Positions 49,155 through 61,060 of a DNA stretch of 64,000 bases are shown one piece after another; the first letter of the stretch is position 1; the number at the start of each line of letters is the position of its first letter. The notes beneath the pieces were generated by a model. It saw only the letters and a program-made list of their open reading frames with translations, made no database searches and was not told the origin of the DNA. The DNA is from Liolophura sinensis. Lineage: Eukaryota > Mollusca > Polyplacophora > Chitonida > Chitonidae. Both the position numbers and the translations under genes were made by a program. The DNA lies in assembly GCF_032854445.1 (NCBI RefSeq), contig NC_088302.1, positions 3,280,023-3,344,022 of the forward strand, written 5' to 3'.

Positions 49155-49772
49155 GACTGCAATTATCATAGGAATTCATTTTTGCATATTTAAGAGTGCA
49201 CTGAAAAACAAATCTTAAAATCGTAAAATTTTCCAAGATGTAATGTGACCAAATTATTCAAGCAGGTCAGACAGGGGTATCATCATAGGTGGCTTTAATC
49301 CTCCTTTGTTTCCTGCGGTGTAGCTCATCCTTGTGATCTGGATCAGAGATTAAAAGAATGGGGGATGGATTATCACTACATAAGAAGATTACTTTGGTAA
49401 GTGACAGGTGTCACTTGTTTTTGAATCATTGATGTGTACTTTTAAACACCTGGCAAAGTGACCTGTGACCTTTTGAGCAGTTCAATGCAAAACATATGAA
49501 TTCACCCGTATCGGCACCAGTCACTCATTCTTTATCAAGTAACAGGGTAAATTTTGCATTGTTTTTAGTTTTATTTGTCCTGTGTAGCAGGTCCGAAACT
49601 GCAAACATTGCCGTAGCTGTCTAACAGCCATTGTGTTGTTGCACACACTTCACAGTTTGTTAGAAGCTCACTCATTGGCCCACTGGGGAGACACAGCCAA
49701 TGGGATAGCGTGTATCAGAGCGACATTCATCAGACGCCAGCACACGTTGATATCTACTTTTCTTTCACTTTT
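49155..49772. mobile_element. Family 1 inverted-repeat element, truncated copy 3
   Basis: Matches the interior of 3541-4514: ACTGAAAAACAAATCTTAAA, AAAATTTTCCAAGATGTAAT, GGATGGATTATCACTACATA and CAATGGGATAGCGTGTATCA. The left inverted repeat is barely recognisable. The right third is missing: homology stops after CTTTCACTTT at about 49772, replaced by unrelated GC-richer DNA. Confidence 0.75.
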
Positions 49773-51203
49773 TTTTGATCTGCGTCACAGGCCGTCGACT
49801 CTGTATCGGAAATCCCGCAGCGCTGATTCTGTCGTCACAGACGCACGGACAACTTCCTCACAACACAAAAATGAAAAGCACACGAAGTCGTTTTTCTCAG
49901 CACGGGTGTTTTGTACTACGTTTTTCTGTTGTAATTGGGGACAGTTGCTAAGATTTATCAATGCAAACTAAGTAACCAAACTCCAAACTTATGATGACTC
50001 TGAAGAGGGGAAACATTATAACGTCTTTAATGTGATCATGAGTGTAGAAGTTTTTAATTGTTGTATAATAATCACTGTGAGTCATAACTGGAATGATTTC
50101 ACAAACAAAGGAGGAACAATCCTGGTAGTTCATAGTGTTTCCTCTTGTATTGAACTAATCCGCTTTTCCCCATAACAAGTCTGCTGCAGTGTTTTCCTGT
50201 ATAAAAATCAGTGTGAATGGAATGGAATCATTCATTTGACCATTCTTGAATGAGGTCTTAGAAGAGTAAAACATAATGATTTCCTGATTGAAATGCAGAG
50301 GTACAGAGGTGAATTTGTTGCTACTTGCATGCATACTGGCGTAGCCCAAAATTGTAAGGTGAAAAAAACTCCATCTTCATTCCACATCACTGAAATTTCC
50401 TCCTGTTAAATTTTTATCTTGTTCCTATTGAAGATTATCCACTTTAATGGTAAATTTCCTGTGGCTGATGATCTGTTCAGAGAACGACTGTCTTCGCTCA
50501 ACTGCCACTGGCGATGACAAGGCGTATCTTCTTAAAGGCTTGCTGAGCCCTTGCCTTTTTTTGGTTGTACACTCCTTCCGTGAATCATGTAGTGTTTTTT
50601 TTCTTTTTTCTTCAGGATAATAATGGTTTTTTTTTCTCTGAAATCTCTGACATATCTTCAGGAACCAATCTGAGATCAGCTTGATGCATCTTTGAATAAT
50701 GGTATTAAGTATGATGGAAAAGTCAGCCAATCCTTGGTACTCTACAGAAGTACATGTAGTTGGGCCAATGCTTGCACTTTTCTCAGCTACTGGCTGTGAA
50801 ATTATATTTAATTTTCTGAATAATGAGCTGGGCACATTCTAAATTCAGAGTGTTAGCCAGTTGTCACATCTTAATATACATGTATGTACAAACACGCTGT
50901 GTCTAATCTGTAGAGGAGGTAAATTAACATAGTTAATATAGTTGTTACCCCTCAGTATTAACAAGAGTTACAGAGTTTCACCTGAGGGTATAGCTGTTTT
51001 GTGTAGTACGTCTGTCTATTTGTCTGTTGGTCCATCTGATCAGATCTTCCTTGTGTATGAGGTACAATCTCGAGTGTACCAAGGCAAACCAGACCTATCT
51101 ATAATCAGGTATAAATCACAGATTGGTCAGTCATTTCGGGGAGCTCCATTAGTTTCACTGTTCTGTGAAGTACATGTAAACTGTTGTGTTTCTTTGACTG
51201 GTT
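49773..51203. other. Unique sequence, GC-richer at the left
   Basis: The first 150 bp (to about 49925) are GC-richer with several CG dinucleotides, unlike their surroundings. A 136-codon minus frame (50425-50835) is Lys/Arg/Ser-rich and unrecognised; its length is about what chance allows in this much sequence. TACATGTA occurs at 50751, about 50877 and 51171. Confidence 0.45.
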
Positions 51204-53615
51204 TTCTCTGATTGACTAGCTTCACTGTTTCCTGGCATTATGCTGCTTTGATGGTTGGACTGTGGAGAAAGCAGAAGCTTTTTAATGGTTTGAGCTCTTC
51301 ACTAGAGTTGAACTGTTCTCACTGATTGACTGGCTTCACTGTTTCCTGGCATTTTGCTGTTTTGATTGTTGGACTGTGGAGAAAGCAGGAGCCTTTTAAT
51401 GGTTTGTGCTCTTCTCTAGAGTTGAACTGTTCCCACTGATTGGCTGGATTCACTGTTTCCTGGCATTATGCTGTTTTGATGGTTGGACTGTGGAGAAAGC
51501 AGGAGCTTTTTAATGGTTTGAGCTCTTCTCTAGAGTTGAACTGTTCTCACTAATTGACTGGCTTCACTGTTTCCTGGCATTGTGCTGTTTTGATTGTTGG
51601 ACTGTGGAGAAAGCAGGAGCCTTTTAATGGTTTGTGCTCTTCACTAGAGTTGAACTGTTCCCACTGATTGGCTGGCTTCACTGTTTCCTGGCATTATGCT
51701 GTTTTGATGGTTGGACTGTGGAGAAAGCAGGAGCTTTTTAATGGTTTGAGCTCTTCTCTAGAGTTGAACTGTTCTCACTGATTGACTGGCTTCACTGTTT
51801 CCTGACATGATGCTGTTTTGATTGTTGGACTGTGGAGAAAGCAGGAGCCTTTTAATGGTTTGTGCTCTTCACTAGAGTTGAACTGTTCTCAATGATTGGC
51901 TGGCTTCACTGTTTCCTGGCATTATGCTGTTTTGATGGTTGGACTGTGGAGAAAGCAGGAGCTTTTTAATGGTTTGAGCTCTTCTCTAGAGTTGAACTGT
52001 TCTCACTGATTGACTGGCTTCACTGTTTCCTGGCATTGTGCTGTTTTGATTGTTGGACTGTGGAGAAAGCAGGAGCTTTTTAATGGTTTGAGCTCTTCTC
52101 TAGAGTTGAACTGTTCCCACTGATTGACTGGCTTCACTGTTTCCTGACATGATGCTGTTTTGATTGTTGGACTGTGGAGAAAGCAGAAGCTTTTTAATTG
52201 TTTGAGCTCTTCACTAGAGTTGAACTGTTCCCACTGATTGACTGGCTTCACTGTTTCCTGGCATTATGATGGTTTGACCGTGCAGAAAGCAGAAGCTTTT
52301 TAATGGTTTGTGCTCTTCACTAGAGTTGAACTGTTCCCACTGATTGACTGGCTTCACTGTTTCCTGGCATTATGCTGTTTTGATTGTTGGGCTGTGGAAA
52401 AAGCAGGAGCTTTTTAATGGTTTGAGCTCTTCTCTAGAGTTGAACTGTTCTCACTGATTGACTGACTTCACTGCTTCCTGGCATTGTGCTGTTTTGATTT
52501 TTGTACTGTGGAGAAAGCAGGAGCTTTTTAATGGTTTGAGCTCTTGTCTAGAGTTGAACTGTTCTCACTGATTGACTGGCTTCACTGTTTCCTGGCATTA
52601 TGCTGTTTTGATTGTTAGACTGTGGAGAAAGCAGGAGCCTTTTAATGGTTTGTGATCTTCACTAGAGTTGAACTGTTCTCAATGATTGGCTGGCTTAACT
52701 ATTTCCTGGCATTATGACGGTTTGACTGTGCAGAAAGCAGAAGCTTTTTAATGGTTTGAGCTCTTCTCTAGAATTGAACTGTTCCCGCTGATTGGCTGGC
52801 TTAACTATTTCCTGGCATTATGATGGTTTGACTGTGCAGAAAGCAGAAGCCTTTTAATGGTTTGAGCTCTTCACTAGAGTTGAACTGTTCCCACTGATTG
52901 ACTGGCTTCACTGTTTCCTGGCATTATGCTGTTTTGATTGTTGGGCTGTGGAGAAAGCAGGAGCTTTTTAATGGTTTGTGCTCTTCTCTAGAGTTGAACT
53001 GTTCCCACTGATTGACTGGCTTCACTGTTTCCTGGCATTATGATGGTTTGACCGTGCAGAAAGCAGAAGCTTTTTAATGGTTTGTGCTCTTCACTAGAGT
53101 TGAACTGTTCCCACTGATTGACTGGCTTCACTGTTTCCTGGCATTATGCTGTTTTGATTGTTGGGTTGTGGAGAAAGCAGGAGCTTTTTAATGGTTTGTG
53201 CTCTTCTCTAGAGTTGAACTGTTCTCACTGATTGACTGGCTTCACTGTTTCCTGGCATTGTGCTGTTTTGATTGTTGGACTGTGGAGAAAGCAGGAGCCT
53301 TTTAATGGTTTGTGCTCTTCTCTAGAGTTGAACTGTTCTCACTGATTGACTGGCTTCACTGTTTCCTGGCATTATGCTGTTTTGATTGTTGGACTGTGGA
53401 GAAAGCAGGAGCTTTTTAATTGTTTGTGCTCTTCACTAGAGTTGAACTGTTCTCACTGATTGGCTGGCTTCACTGTTTCCTGGCATTATGCTGTTTTGAT
53501 TGTTGGGCTGTGGAGAAAGCAGGAGCTTTTTAATTGTTTGTGCTCTTCACTAGAGTTGAACTGTTCCCACTGATTGGCTGGCTTCACTGTTTCCTGGCAT
53601 TATGCTGATTTGATG
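51204..53615 (+). repeat. Minisatellite, 114 bp unit, about 21 copies
   Basis: Units read CTCTTCTCTAGAGTTGAACT, GTTCTCACTGATTGACTGGC, TTCACTGTTTCCTGGCATTA, TGCTGTTTTGATTGTTGGAC, TGTGGAGAAAGCAGGAGCTT and TTTAATGGTTTGAG. In the first six or so copies GGAGCTTTTTAATGG...GAG and GGAGCCTTTTAATGG...GTG alternate, a 228-bp dimer; the alternation later breaks down. Some units have a shortened ATGATGGTTTGACCGTGCAG form. The unit contains stops, so no array-long ORF arises. Confidence 0.97.
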
Positions 53616-54644
53616 GCTTTTCACCTCCGTACATGCTGCATTCATGGATCAGTGCCACAGGCATGCAGTAAAGCAATCAACGAAATGTCTGCATAGAGAC
53701 CGGCTAAGAATTTAACGCTGTCTCTTGGAAGACTTCGCTGCTTTGAAACTGTCTATGTCAGCACTTAAAGATTACCCCAAAGGCAAAAAGCCATGACTAA
53801 TAACGCCTGTAGAATGTTGTCAGTTCGGCCTAAGCCTCTCCAGGTACTGGCCCCCCTCTGGACGAACTATTGTCTGTGAAGTATAGACAAGGAAATAAGT
53901 ACGAATAAGAAGTGGTCGGAAGATTATGATGCGTCCCAAAAGTGACTTTCTTACAGGGTGTTAAAGGGCTGGGACAGACAACAGGACTTTATGCCATATT
54001 GTTGATGTAAATGAGCCAATGTGGCAGTCTGTAAGGACCACCAGAGATTCACATCTCCATGTCCAGTACATTACTGTGTACAGTGTTTTAAAAATGTGAA
54101 GGCCTTGGTTGCATGGTACAGGGATGGGTGTTGTTAATGTGGCATGGAATGTGTAGGAGAATAGGGCCTTATGAGCTGTTGAGATGTGGTGGTCTTTGCT
54201 CTGCCTAATTCAACCATTAATGTGTTGTGCAGTCATGTACTCTCTTTGTTCTCTCAACATTTTGGAAAAGGTTGTGAACTGTCAAATGATATATTTTAAA
54301 CTGTTGTTATTCAGGGTGTTTATTGCCTGTGTCAGACTAAGCTGTTATGAAAGGTCTCCTGATTGCGATGTCCTTCACTGTTGCCATCCAGCATCACATT
54401 TTTATATGGATATGAAAAGTGGAAACTGTGTACAGACTACATGTATATGTATTGTAGTTAATTGTAGCCATTGTGAGTGCCACATGACTTCATAACATTA
54501 TACATACATGCTGGTTTTGATATGTTAACATTGAAATGCACATCTCTGTCTGATAATGCCACTGTGATATATATGCTGATCAGTTGGTTTGTTCAGTTAA
54601 AGGTATATCATGATTTTGTGTAACCTTTCACACAAGAATACACA
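53616..54644. other. Unique sequence, GC-richer at the left
   Basis: From about 53620 to 53900 composition is more GC-rich, with no long frame. A 103-codon plus frame (54184-54495) is unrecognised. One TACATGTA lies at 54438. Confidence 0.45.
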
Positions 54645-55632
54645 ATATCAGAGTATACATCCTCTACCAGAAGATATCAGACAATACATCCTCTACCAGA
54701 CGATATCAGACAATACATCCTCTACCAGACGATATCAGACAATACATTCTCTACCAGACGACATCAGGCTATACATCCTCTACTAGAAGATATCAGGCTA
54801 TACATCCTCTACTAGAAGAAGTCAGGCTCTACATCCTCTACCAGACGATGTCAGGCTATACATCCTTAACTAGATGACGTCAGGCTATACATCCTCTACC
54901 AGACGATGTCAGGCTATACATCCTCTACTAGACAACGTCAGGCTATACATCCTCTACCAGACGATGTCAGGCTCTACATCCTCTACCAGACGATGTCAGG
55001 CTATACATCCTTAACTAGATGACGTCAGGCTATACATCCTCTACCAGACGATGTCAGGCTATACATCCTCTACTAGACAACGTCAGGCTATACATCCTCT
55101 ACCAGACGATGTCAGGCTATACATCCTCTACCAGACGACATCAGGCTAGACACCCTCTACTAGAAGACGTCAGGCTATACCTTCTTTACTAGACGACATC
55201 AGGTTATACATTCTCTACCAGAAGATGTCAGGCTATACATCCTCTACCAGATAACGTCAGGCTATACATCCTCTACCAGACGACGTCAGGCTCTACATCC
55301 TCTACCAGATAACGTCAGGCTATACATCCTCTACCAGACGACATCAAGCTATACATCCTCTACCAGACGACGTCAGGCTATACATCCTTTACTAGACGAC
55401 ATCAGGCTATACATCCTTTACTAGAAGACATCAGGCTCTACATCCTCTACCAGACGATATCAGACAATACATTCTCTACCAGTCGATATCAGACGATACA
55501 TTTCCTACCAGACGACATCAGGCTATACATTCTCTACCAGACAAAGTCAGGCTGTACATTCTCTACCAGATGACATCAGGCTATACATCCTTTACTAGAC
55601 GACATCAGGCTATACATCCTCTACCAGACGAC
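54645..55632 (+). repeat. Minisatellite, 29 bp unit, about 34 copies
   Basis: The unit is CAGGCTATACATCCTCTACC then AGACGATGT. Variants include ACTAGA, GACGAC, GATAACG and CCTTAAC. The CCTTAACTAGATGACG variant recurs at 54864 and 55009, with the same flanking variants, showing a 145-bp (five-unit) block duplication. Early and late units contain GATATCAGACAATACA instead. Confidence 0.96.
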
Positions 55633-56779
55633 TAGTCTGTACTAGATACACTACTGCAGCTGTATAGGTGAAGGTAGTTCATTATTTGCAGGTGAAACCT
55701 GTTGTTGAAATATGTTAGTAATAAGGAAGGATGTGAAAACAGTTTGATAAATTTTTTTTTATCTTCATTTCAAACATCATGCAGTGCATTTTTTTTTTTC
55801 ATTGAACACCAGTGAAATGAAAAATAAATATTTTTCAGTTGGGAATTTGGCTGGTATGTGAGAACATTTTAAACATGCGCAAAGTGTTGGCAGATGAAGT
55901 TGAAGGTCAGGACTGTCTTTTAAATGCTTTCAATGGTTTTCTTTTTTTATTTTTGATGATGTACACCAGAATAAAGTGCCACATACCTGACAGCGTAGAT
56001 CAGATGACCTGTTCGATAAACCCTTTAACAATCACTTATTTAAGCCACCCAGAACTGATAGCTGTTTACTGCTGTTATTGATTTCATTTTTTTTTTCTTG
56101 TCTTCACACAAAAAGTTCTGAAATATTAACATAGGATTTTTGGGGGGTTCAGATGCTAATGGGGAACATCTTGTTCCTGAAACGCAAGATAACAAGACTT
56201 TGCTGTGTGGTACTTACTTTACTTACTGTATATTTACAAGAGACCGAAGTTAAATTCTCGGGTTACTTGTCTTTGTGTTAATTGTTGATTAGCACTCAGC
56301 ATGAATGCTGACTGACCCAGGTGGGAAGTGTTGTAGGAAATACATCAGATAAATAGTCAGAATTTAATTCAGCAATGCTAAAAATGTCCAAATTGTGAGT
56401 GTGATGTATAGATTCCTCTTTTTCATGGCAGTGTGTGTCTTATTACTGGTACTAGTCACTCTCGGGTTGGTGTTCCACTGAGGCACCTATGTGGTCATTA
56501 AGGTAAAAATATGTTGGATACACTGAGATACATGTAAACAATAAGATCAGACAGTAGTGATGTTAATGATGTAAAAATAAAGACATCTCAACATAAATTT
56601 CAAATGTTTTCCTAAGAATTTAATTTTCGTGTTATCAATGAGGTAAAGAACAGCTTTCATTTCACTTAAAATAGAATGAAGATGCCTTTACTTCTTCATA
56701 TTGTCATTGATTCTACTGAAGATTGTAAGGAGTTGTTGATAGCTTCAGTTATAAGTAAACCCATGGAAAAGTTTGTCAT
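55633..56779. other. Unique AT-rich sequence, no gene seen
   Basis: T-runs near 55751 and 55790. An 80-codon frame (55839-56081) is unrecognised. One TACATGTA lies at 56529. Confidence 0.5.
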
Positions 56780-56948
56780 TAGGTCGCTAAAGGTCGGTGG
56801 TTTACCCCATACACTCATGTTTTCTTCTCTTATAAAACTGACCACCATTGTAATTAAGTGAAAGATTCTTGAACATGGCATCAATTACTATAAACATAAT
56901 AAATCAAACGAACAGTTAAACAGCAAATAAATAAATAAATAAATAAAT
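56780..56948 (+). mobile_element. SINE 3' body and tail relic
   Basis: AAAGGTCGGTGGTTTACCCC, TATAAAACTGACCACCATTG, TTAAGTGAAAGATTCTTGAA and a terminal (AAAT)n run follow the SINE body-tail order. It shares the AGGTCGGTGG and ATAAAACT words with 5790-5860. The head is not recognisable. Confidence 0.6.
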
Positions 56949-57830
56949 CAAAGCAGAGAAATAAGTGAATGCAAGGAAATTAAGAAACAAAGTGTCAATC
57001 CTATATATTGTACATTAAACATTTTCAAGGCTTTACTTTTACTCTGTAAATGTTTTGACCAGCAAAAGATTTGCATATGAGACACTTATGTCTAATTGAT
57101 GGCTGTTATAAAAAGGAAATGTGACATATGCGTGCAGGACGGGTCACACTACTGTCTACGTATGCGGAACAGCTTGACGTCGGCTTATTGAGTGGCAGTT
57201 AGGTGGGCTGAGCCATCTACTGGCTATACCCCCCCATTTTTCAGCCCTGACCTTTAAGTGGCATTGATTTACACATGACAAGCATAAAGCTTCCAGTTTT
57301 CGTTTTGATCAATTTTTCATTAGGGACTACAGAAGTTTAATCTTGTCAGGTTGAGGGATGATGCAGAAGGCATGAGAATGTTGCTGAGGCTGCGACATTG
57401 AATCCATCATTTCACCTTAACTGTCCATAATCTGTGCCCTCAGGAGCCTCACAAAAATGGCCAGATAATCTTTGTGGGAAAAGGGCATGGTGATGGGCAT
57501 TGTCACTGTGGAGTAGGGACGAGGAACCTTGATCAGTAGTTTGTCAGGCATGGGAAATTTATCCATGTCTTTTTTGTGCTGAGGATAAAATTGTTCTGTT
57601 TATGCACTAAAAATTTTGGTATAGCTGACTATTTGGTAATGCATGAAGATTACTTTTACCTTTGCTATTTGTGCACCTGCATGTGCTGTGCTATTTGTTG
57701 ATTGTTTGTCAGATGACCTTAGCACATAGCAAACTCTTCCAACCTTTTTACGCATTGCCCATTTTGGTGTACTCAGAAAATTACCTTAATTGTGTTCATA
57801 TAGATACATGTATCTATATTTATAGTCAAG
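56949..57830. other. Unique sequence, no gene seen
   Basis: A GC-richer patch lies near 57130-57230. The longest frame is 70 codons. One TACATGTA lies at 57805, immediately before the next array. Confidence 0.5.
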
Positions 57831-58295
57831 TGCAAGCTTTGACAGCATTAGGCAATGAAGTTAATAAAAACTAGCGCAAGCTTTGACAGCATTAGGCAAT
57901 GGAGTTAATAAAAACTAGCGCAAGCTTTGACTGTCAGGCCAGCATTAGGCAATGGAGTTAATAAAAACTAGTGCAAGCTTTGACTGTCAGGCCAGCATTA
58001 GGCAATGGAGTTAATAGAAACTAGTGCAAGCTTTGACTGTCAGGCCAACATTAGGCAATGGAGTTAATAGAAACTAGTGCAAGCTTTGACTGTCAGGCCA
58101 GCATTAGGCAATGGAGTTAATATAAACTAGTGCAAGCTTTGACAGTCAGGCCAGCATTAGGCAATGGAGTTAATATAAACTAGTGCAAGCTTTGACAGTC
58201 AGGCCAGCGTTAGACCATGGAGTTAATAGAAACTAGTGCAAGCTTTGACTGTCAGGCCAGCATTAGGCAATGGAGTTAATAGAAACTAATGCAAG
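57831..58295 (+). repeat. Minisatellite, 53 bp unit (44 bp in the first two), about 9 copies
   Basis: The unit is GCAAGCTTTGACTGTCAGGC, CAGCATTAGGCAATGGAGTT and AATAGAAACTAGT. The first two copies lack the TGTCAGGCC segment, so two length classes exist in one array and the longer class has expanded to the right. It runs straight into the next array at GCAAGCATGTGTGACAG. Confidence 0.94.
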
Positions 58296-58645
58296 CATGT
58301 GTGACAGTACTTGTGCATGTCGACAGTACTTTGCATGTGTGACAGTACTTGTGCATGTTACATATATGTAGATGTGTCACATTATTTGTATATGTGACAC
58401 AGGTAATTTGTAGATGTGCATGTGTGACAGTACTTGTGCATGTTACACCTTTGTAGATGTGTCACATTATTTGTACATGTGACACAGGTAATTTGTAGAT
58501 GTGCATGTGTGACAGTACTTGTGCATGTTACCCATGTGTAGATGTGTCACATTATTTATACATATGACACAGGTAATTTGTAGATGTGTCACATTATTTG
58601 TACATATGACACAGGTAATTTGTAGATGTGTCACATTGTTTGCAG
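58296..58645 (+). repeat. Minisatellite, about 85 bp unit, about 4 copies, hairpin-bearing
   Basis: Units contain GCATGTGTGACAGTACTTGT, GCATGTTAC and GTGTCACATTATTTG then an ACATGTGACAC-type arm and AGGTAATTTGTAGATGT. GTGTCACAT (58374-58382) pairs perfectly with ATGTGACAC (58392-58400) across a 9-base loop. The hairpin recurs in the next unit and is weakened by one mismatch in later ones. The right part repeats only a 42-bp sub-unit. Confidence 0.88.
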
Positions 58646-60699
58646 AAGTATCAGAGTACCTTTCGATGTGACACTGGTAGAAGATGTGTAGATGTGTCCA
58701 TGTGCCACAGGGCGTGTGTAAATTACACATAACTTAATTATGTCACAGATGCTCTGCAGATGTAATATCATAAGCACCCCCAGCAAGGTAATTGAGGATG
58801 ATGACATTTGCATATAATACAGCAGGTAACCAGGATTTAGGTAGTGACAACGAGCGCAGACCCAGCCCTCTTCCTGATGTAATCTGGTCTCTTTGACAAG
58901 TCGCCCACATCAAACCAAGTTTTTGTAGAAGTCATTTTGTATGGCTAGCAGCAACTGTTGGTCAACAGGCGATGAGAGTAAGGCTCTGGCAGGGGCCTAA
59001 TCAGTTCCGGCCAGCAGACGCTCCGGAAACGTGTTTACAGGAAGCCGCGTTTCCTGATAGCTCTGATCTTCAATACTTCTCCCGCCGAACCTTTGCTTCT
59101 CGTGGTGTCTTCACCTAATGGTGGCAACTGCCTGGTTCCTTCCCTTGCATCAACCTGCGGCTGCTGACCTAGCATGAAGTTACTTGTTGATCTGATAAGC
59201 TTACGTCTCGATATGTCCGTGCCGTTTTATTGAAAGGTCTTTATACTAGTGAGGTCTCAGGAGTTTATTTCCACCTTGTTAATCACATTTATAATACTGT
59301 CTGAACTGTAAAAGTGGAGGCCTTTAGATATAACTTGCAGTCTGTGAAACCATTCGCTGGCATTTCTCTTCATATGTCAGCAGGCACCTGTGATTAAGCT
59401 GGATTACATTCATTTTTGAACAATTGGTACAGACAGCCATTATTAATTTATTCCCCATTTTTTTTCTGGAACTACAAGAATGGATTCATAAATAACGTGC
59501 AAGAGATTTATTTAGGAAAAGGAAGTATTGCTCATCTAATTTCTGGATTTTTATTGGATTATCTGTAGGTTTATATCTGATTCTTTTGTAGCTGTAGTGT
59601 TCTAAATAGTTGAGAAATGATTGGTCAGATTTTTGACATCTTATAACATAGGTTTTTTAGCTCAGGGCCATACAGTAAATGATTCATAGGCCTGGACGCA
59701 AGACCGGCCTGGTGTAGATTTACACTTGTTTTGGCTTTTAAACACTTCACATTGACCAGATTCTTAGCATTGGTTTCCTAGGATGTCCTCCTCTTTCTGT
59801 GAAGAATTTATGTTAACTTTGACTTTCAATAGAATTCTTGTGAATGTAGGACAGTATGATTTGTGTCTTAACATTGTTAGTGTTGTCTGTTAGAATGCAA
59901 ACATTGGTATAATTTACATGCATTTAACTTTGGTTTAAATAATCCGCAAGAATTAAGTAAAAATATATCAAAAATATAAAATGGAAATTTAGATTCAGTT
60001 TTTAGAGACTCATTGATCTATCTCTACTTCGTGGTGCTTACATGCATGTCTGTTTTGCGATGCGTTTTCCTTTTTATGCTTTGTTCCAACTATTTTGTTG
60101 GAATAAATCGAATTCTTCACTCATGCATATTTAATAAGGAATTTAATAACATAGAGCAGGAAAAGACCTGTGCCTTTCTACTATGCTTGTTACATGCATT
60201 GAAAATCAGATTTGACATTTCAGTCGAAATAATAAGATTATGTTAATCAGGTGTTTTGTGTAAGGATATTAGGTGTTGTCCTGAAGCAATGGGGTTGATT
60301 CCTTGCTAAAACCGAATTAGGATGTCAATATGAAAGCACTTCACAATTTTTTTATTCATCAGCTGTGAGTACTTGCTGAACGTTAACAGTTTTTTTTCTT
60401 CTGAACACAGTTTAAGAAGCAAGTGCAGACCTATGGATGGTTTTGTCCTGTAGATGGTGGTACTATTCATCTTGAGCTGGAATTAATCATGCTGTGGTTG
60501 GGTATTGTTCAGTTTGTGGGATTTTAGATTAGACTGTGGTGGTACATGTATATTGTTCACATTTTGCTGGTATTGTTCATATTTTGCTGGTATACATGCA
60601 TGTAGCTATAGATCAACTTGCACTGCCATAGTTCAGCTATATGTAGGTCATGCATGAGTGAACGAGGTGTGAAACGGCCTCAAACAGAATATCTCTTGT
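58646..60699. other. Unique sequence with a GC-richer island
   Basis: From about 58840 to 59230 the sequence is GC-richer and non-repetitive (for example CCGGCCAGCAGACGCTCCGG), a candidate exon, promoter or conserved element without a supporting frame. The rest is AT-rich. One TACATGTA lies at 60543. Confidence 0.45.
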
Positions 60700-61060
60700 G
60701 AGGCAATATCCCAGGAACCTCTCACCATTGCAGTTCCTGTTAGTTCATGCTGGTTTCCTCTGGCCATGCATGGGAAGGTCTGTCAGCAAGCTGCAGATTG
60801 TCATGGGTTTCCCTTCGCAGTGCCTGGTTTCCTCTGGCCATGCATGGGAAGGTCTGTCAGCAAGCTGCAGATACATATAATCATGGGTTTCCCTTGGCAG
60901 TGCCTGGTTTCCTCTGGCCGTACTTGGGAAGGTCTGTCAGCAAGCTGCAGATTGTCATGGGTTTCCCTTCGCAGTGCCTGGTTTCCTCTGGCTGCTGTCA
61001 GATGGGTGATATATTATTGAGAATGGCATAAAATGAAGATCAAATAAATAAATATATAAA
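60700..61060 (+). mobile_element. SINE with internally expanded body
   Basis: CAATATCCCAGGAACCTCTC, ACCATTGCAGTTCCTGTTAG and TTCATGCTGG correspond to the head and B-box region of the SINE at 13222-13492. TGCATGGGAAGGTCTGTCAG follows in three tandem copies. The end GGTGATATATTATTGAGAAT, GGCATAAAATGAAGATCAAA and TAAATAAAT is the SINE tail. The 5'-most tRNA part is too decayed to place. It is longer than the intact copy because of the tandem body repeat. Confidence 0.75.
60760..60987 (+). repeat. Three-copy tandem repeat inside a SINE (74, 80 and 74 bp)
   Basis: Each copy starts CTGGCCATGCATGGGAAGGT or CTGGCCGTACTTGGGAAGGT and ends GCAGTGCCTGGTTTCCT. The middle copy has 6 extra bases (an ACATATAATC form). 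TGGTTTCCTCTGG occurs at every junction and before the first copy. This suggests that similarity between two points of the SINE body seeded the duplication. Three overlapping short plus ORFs here are by-products. Confidence 0.9.

Noticed and set aside
50425-50835. 136-codon minus-strand ORF as a real exon
   Set aside because: One ORF of this length is about what chance predicts in 64 kb of AT-rich DNA; no family recognised and no array or splice evidence.
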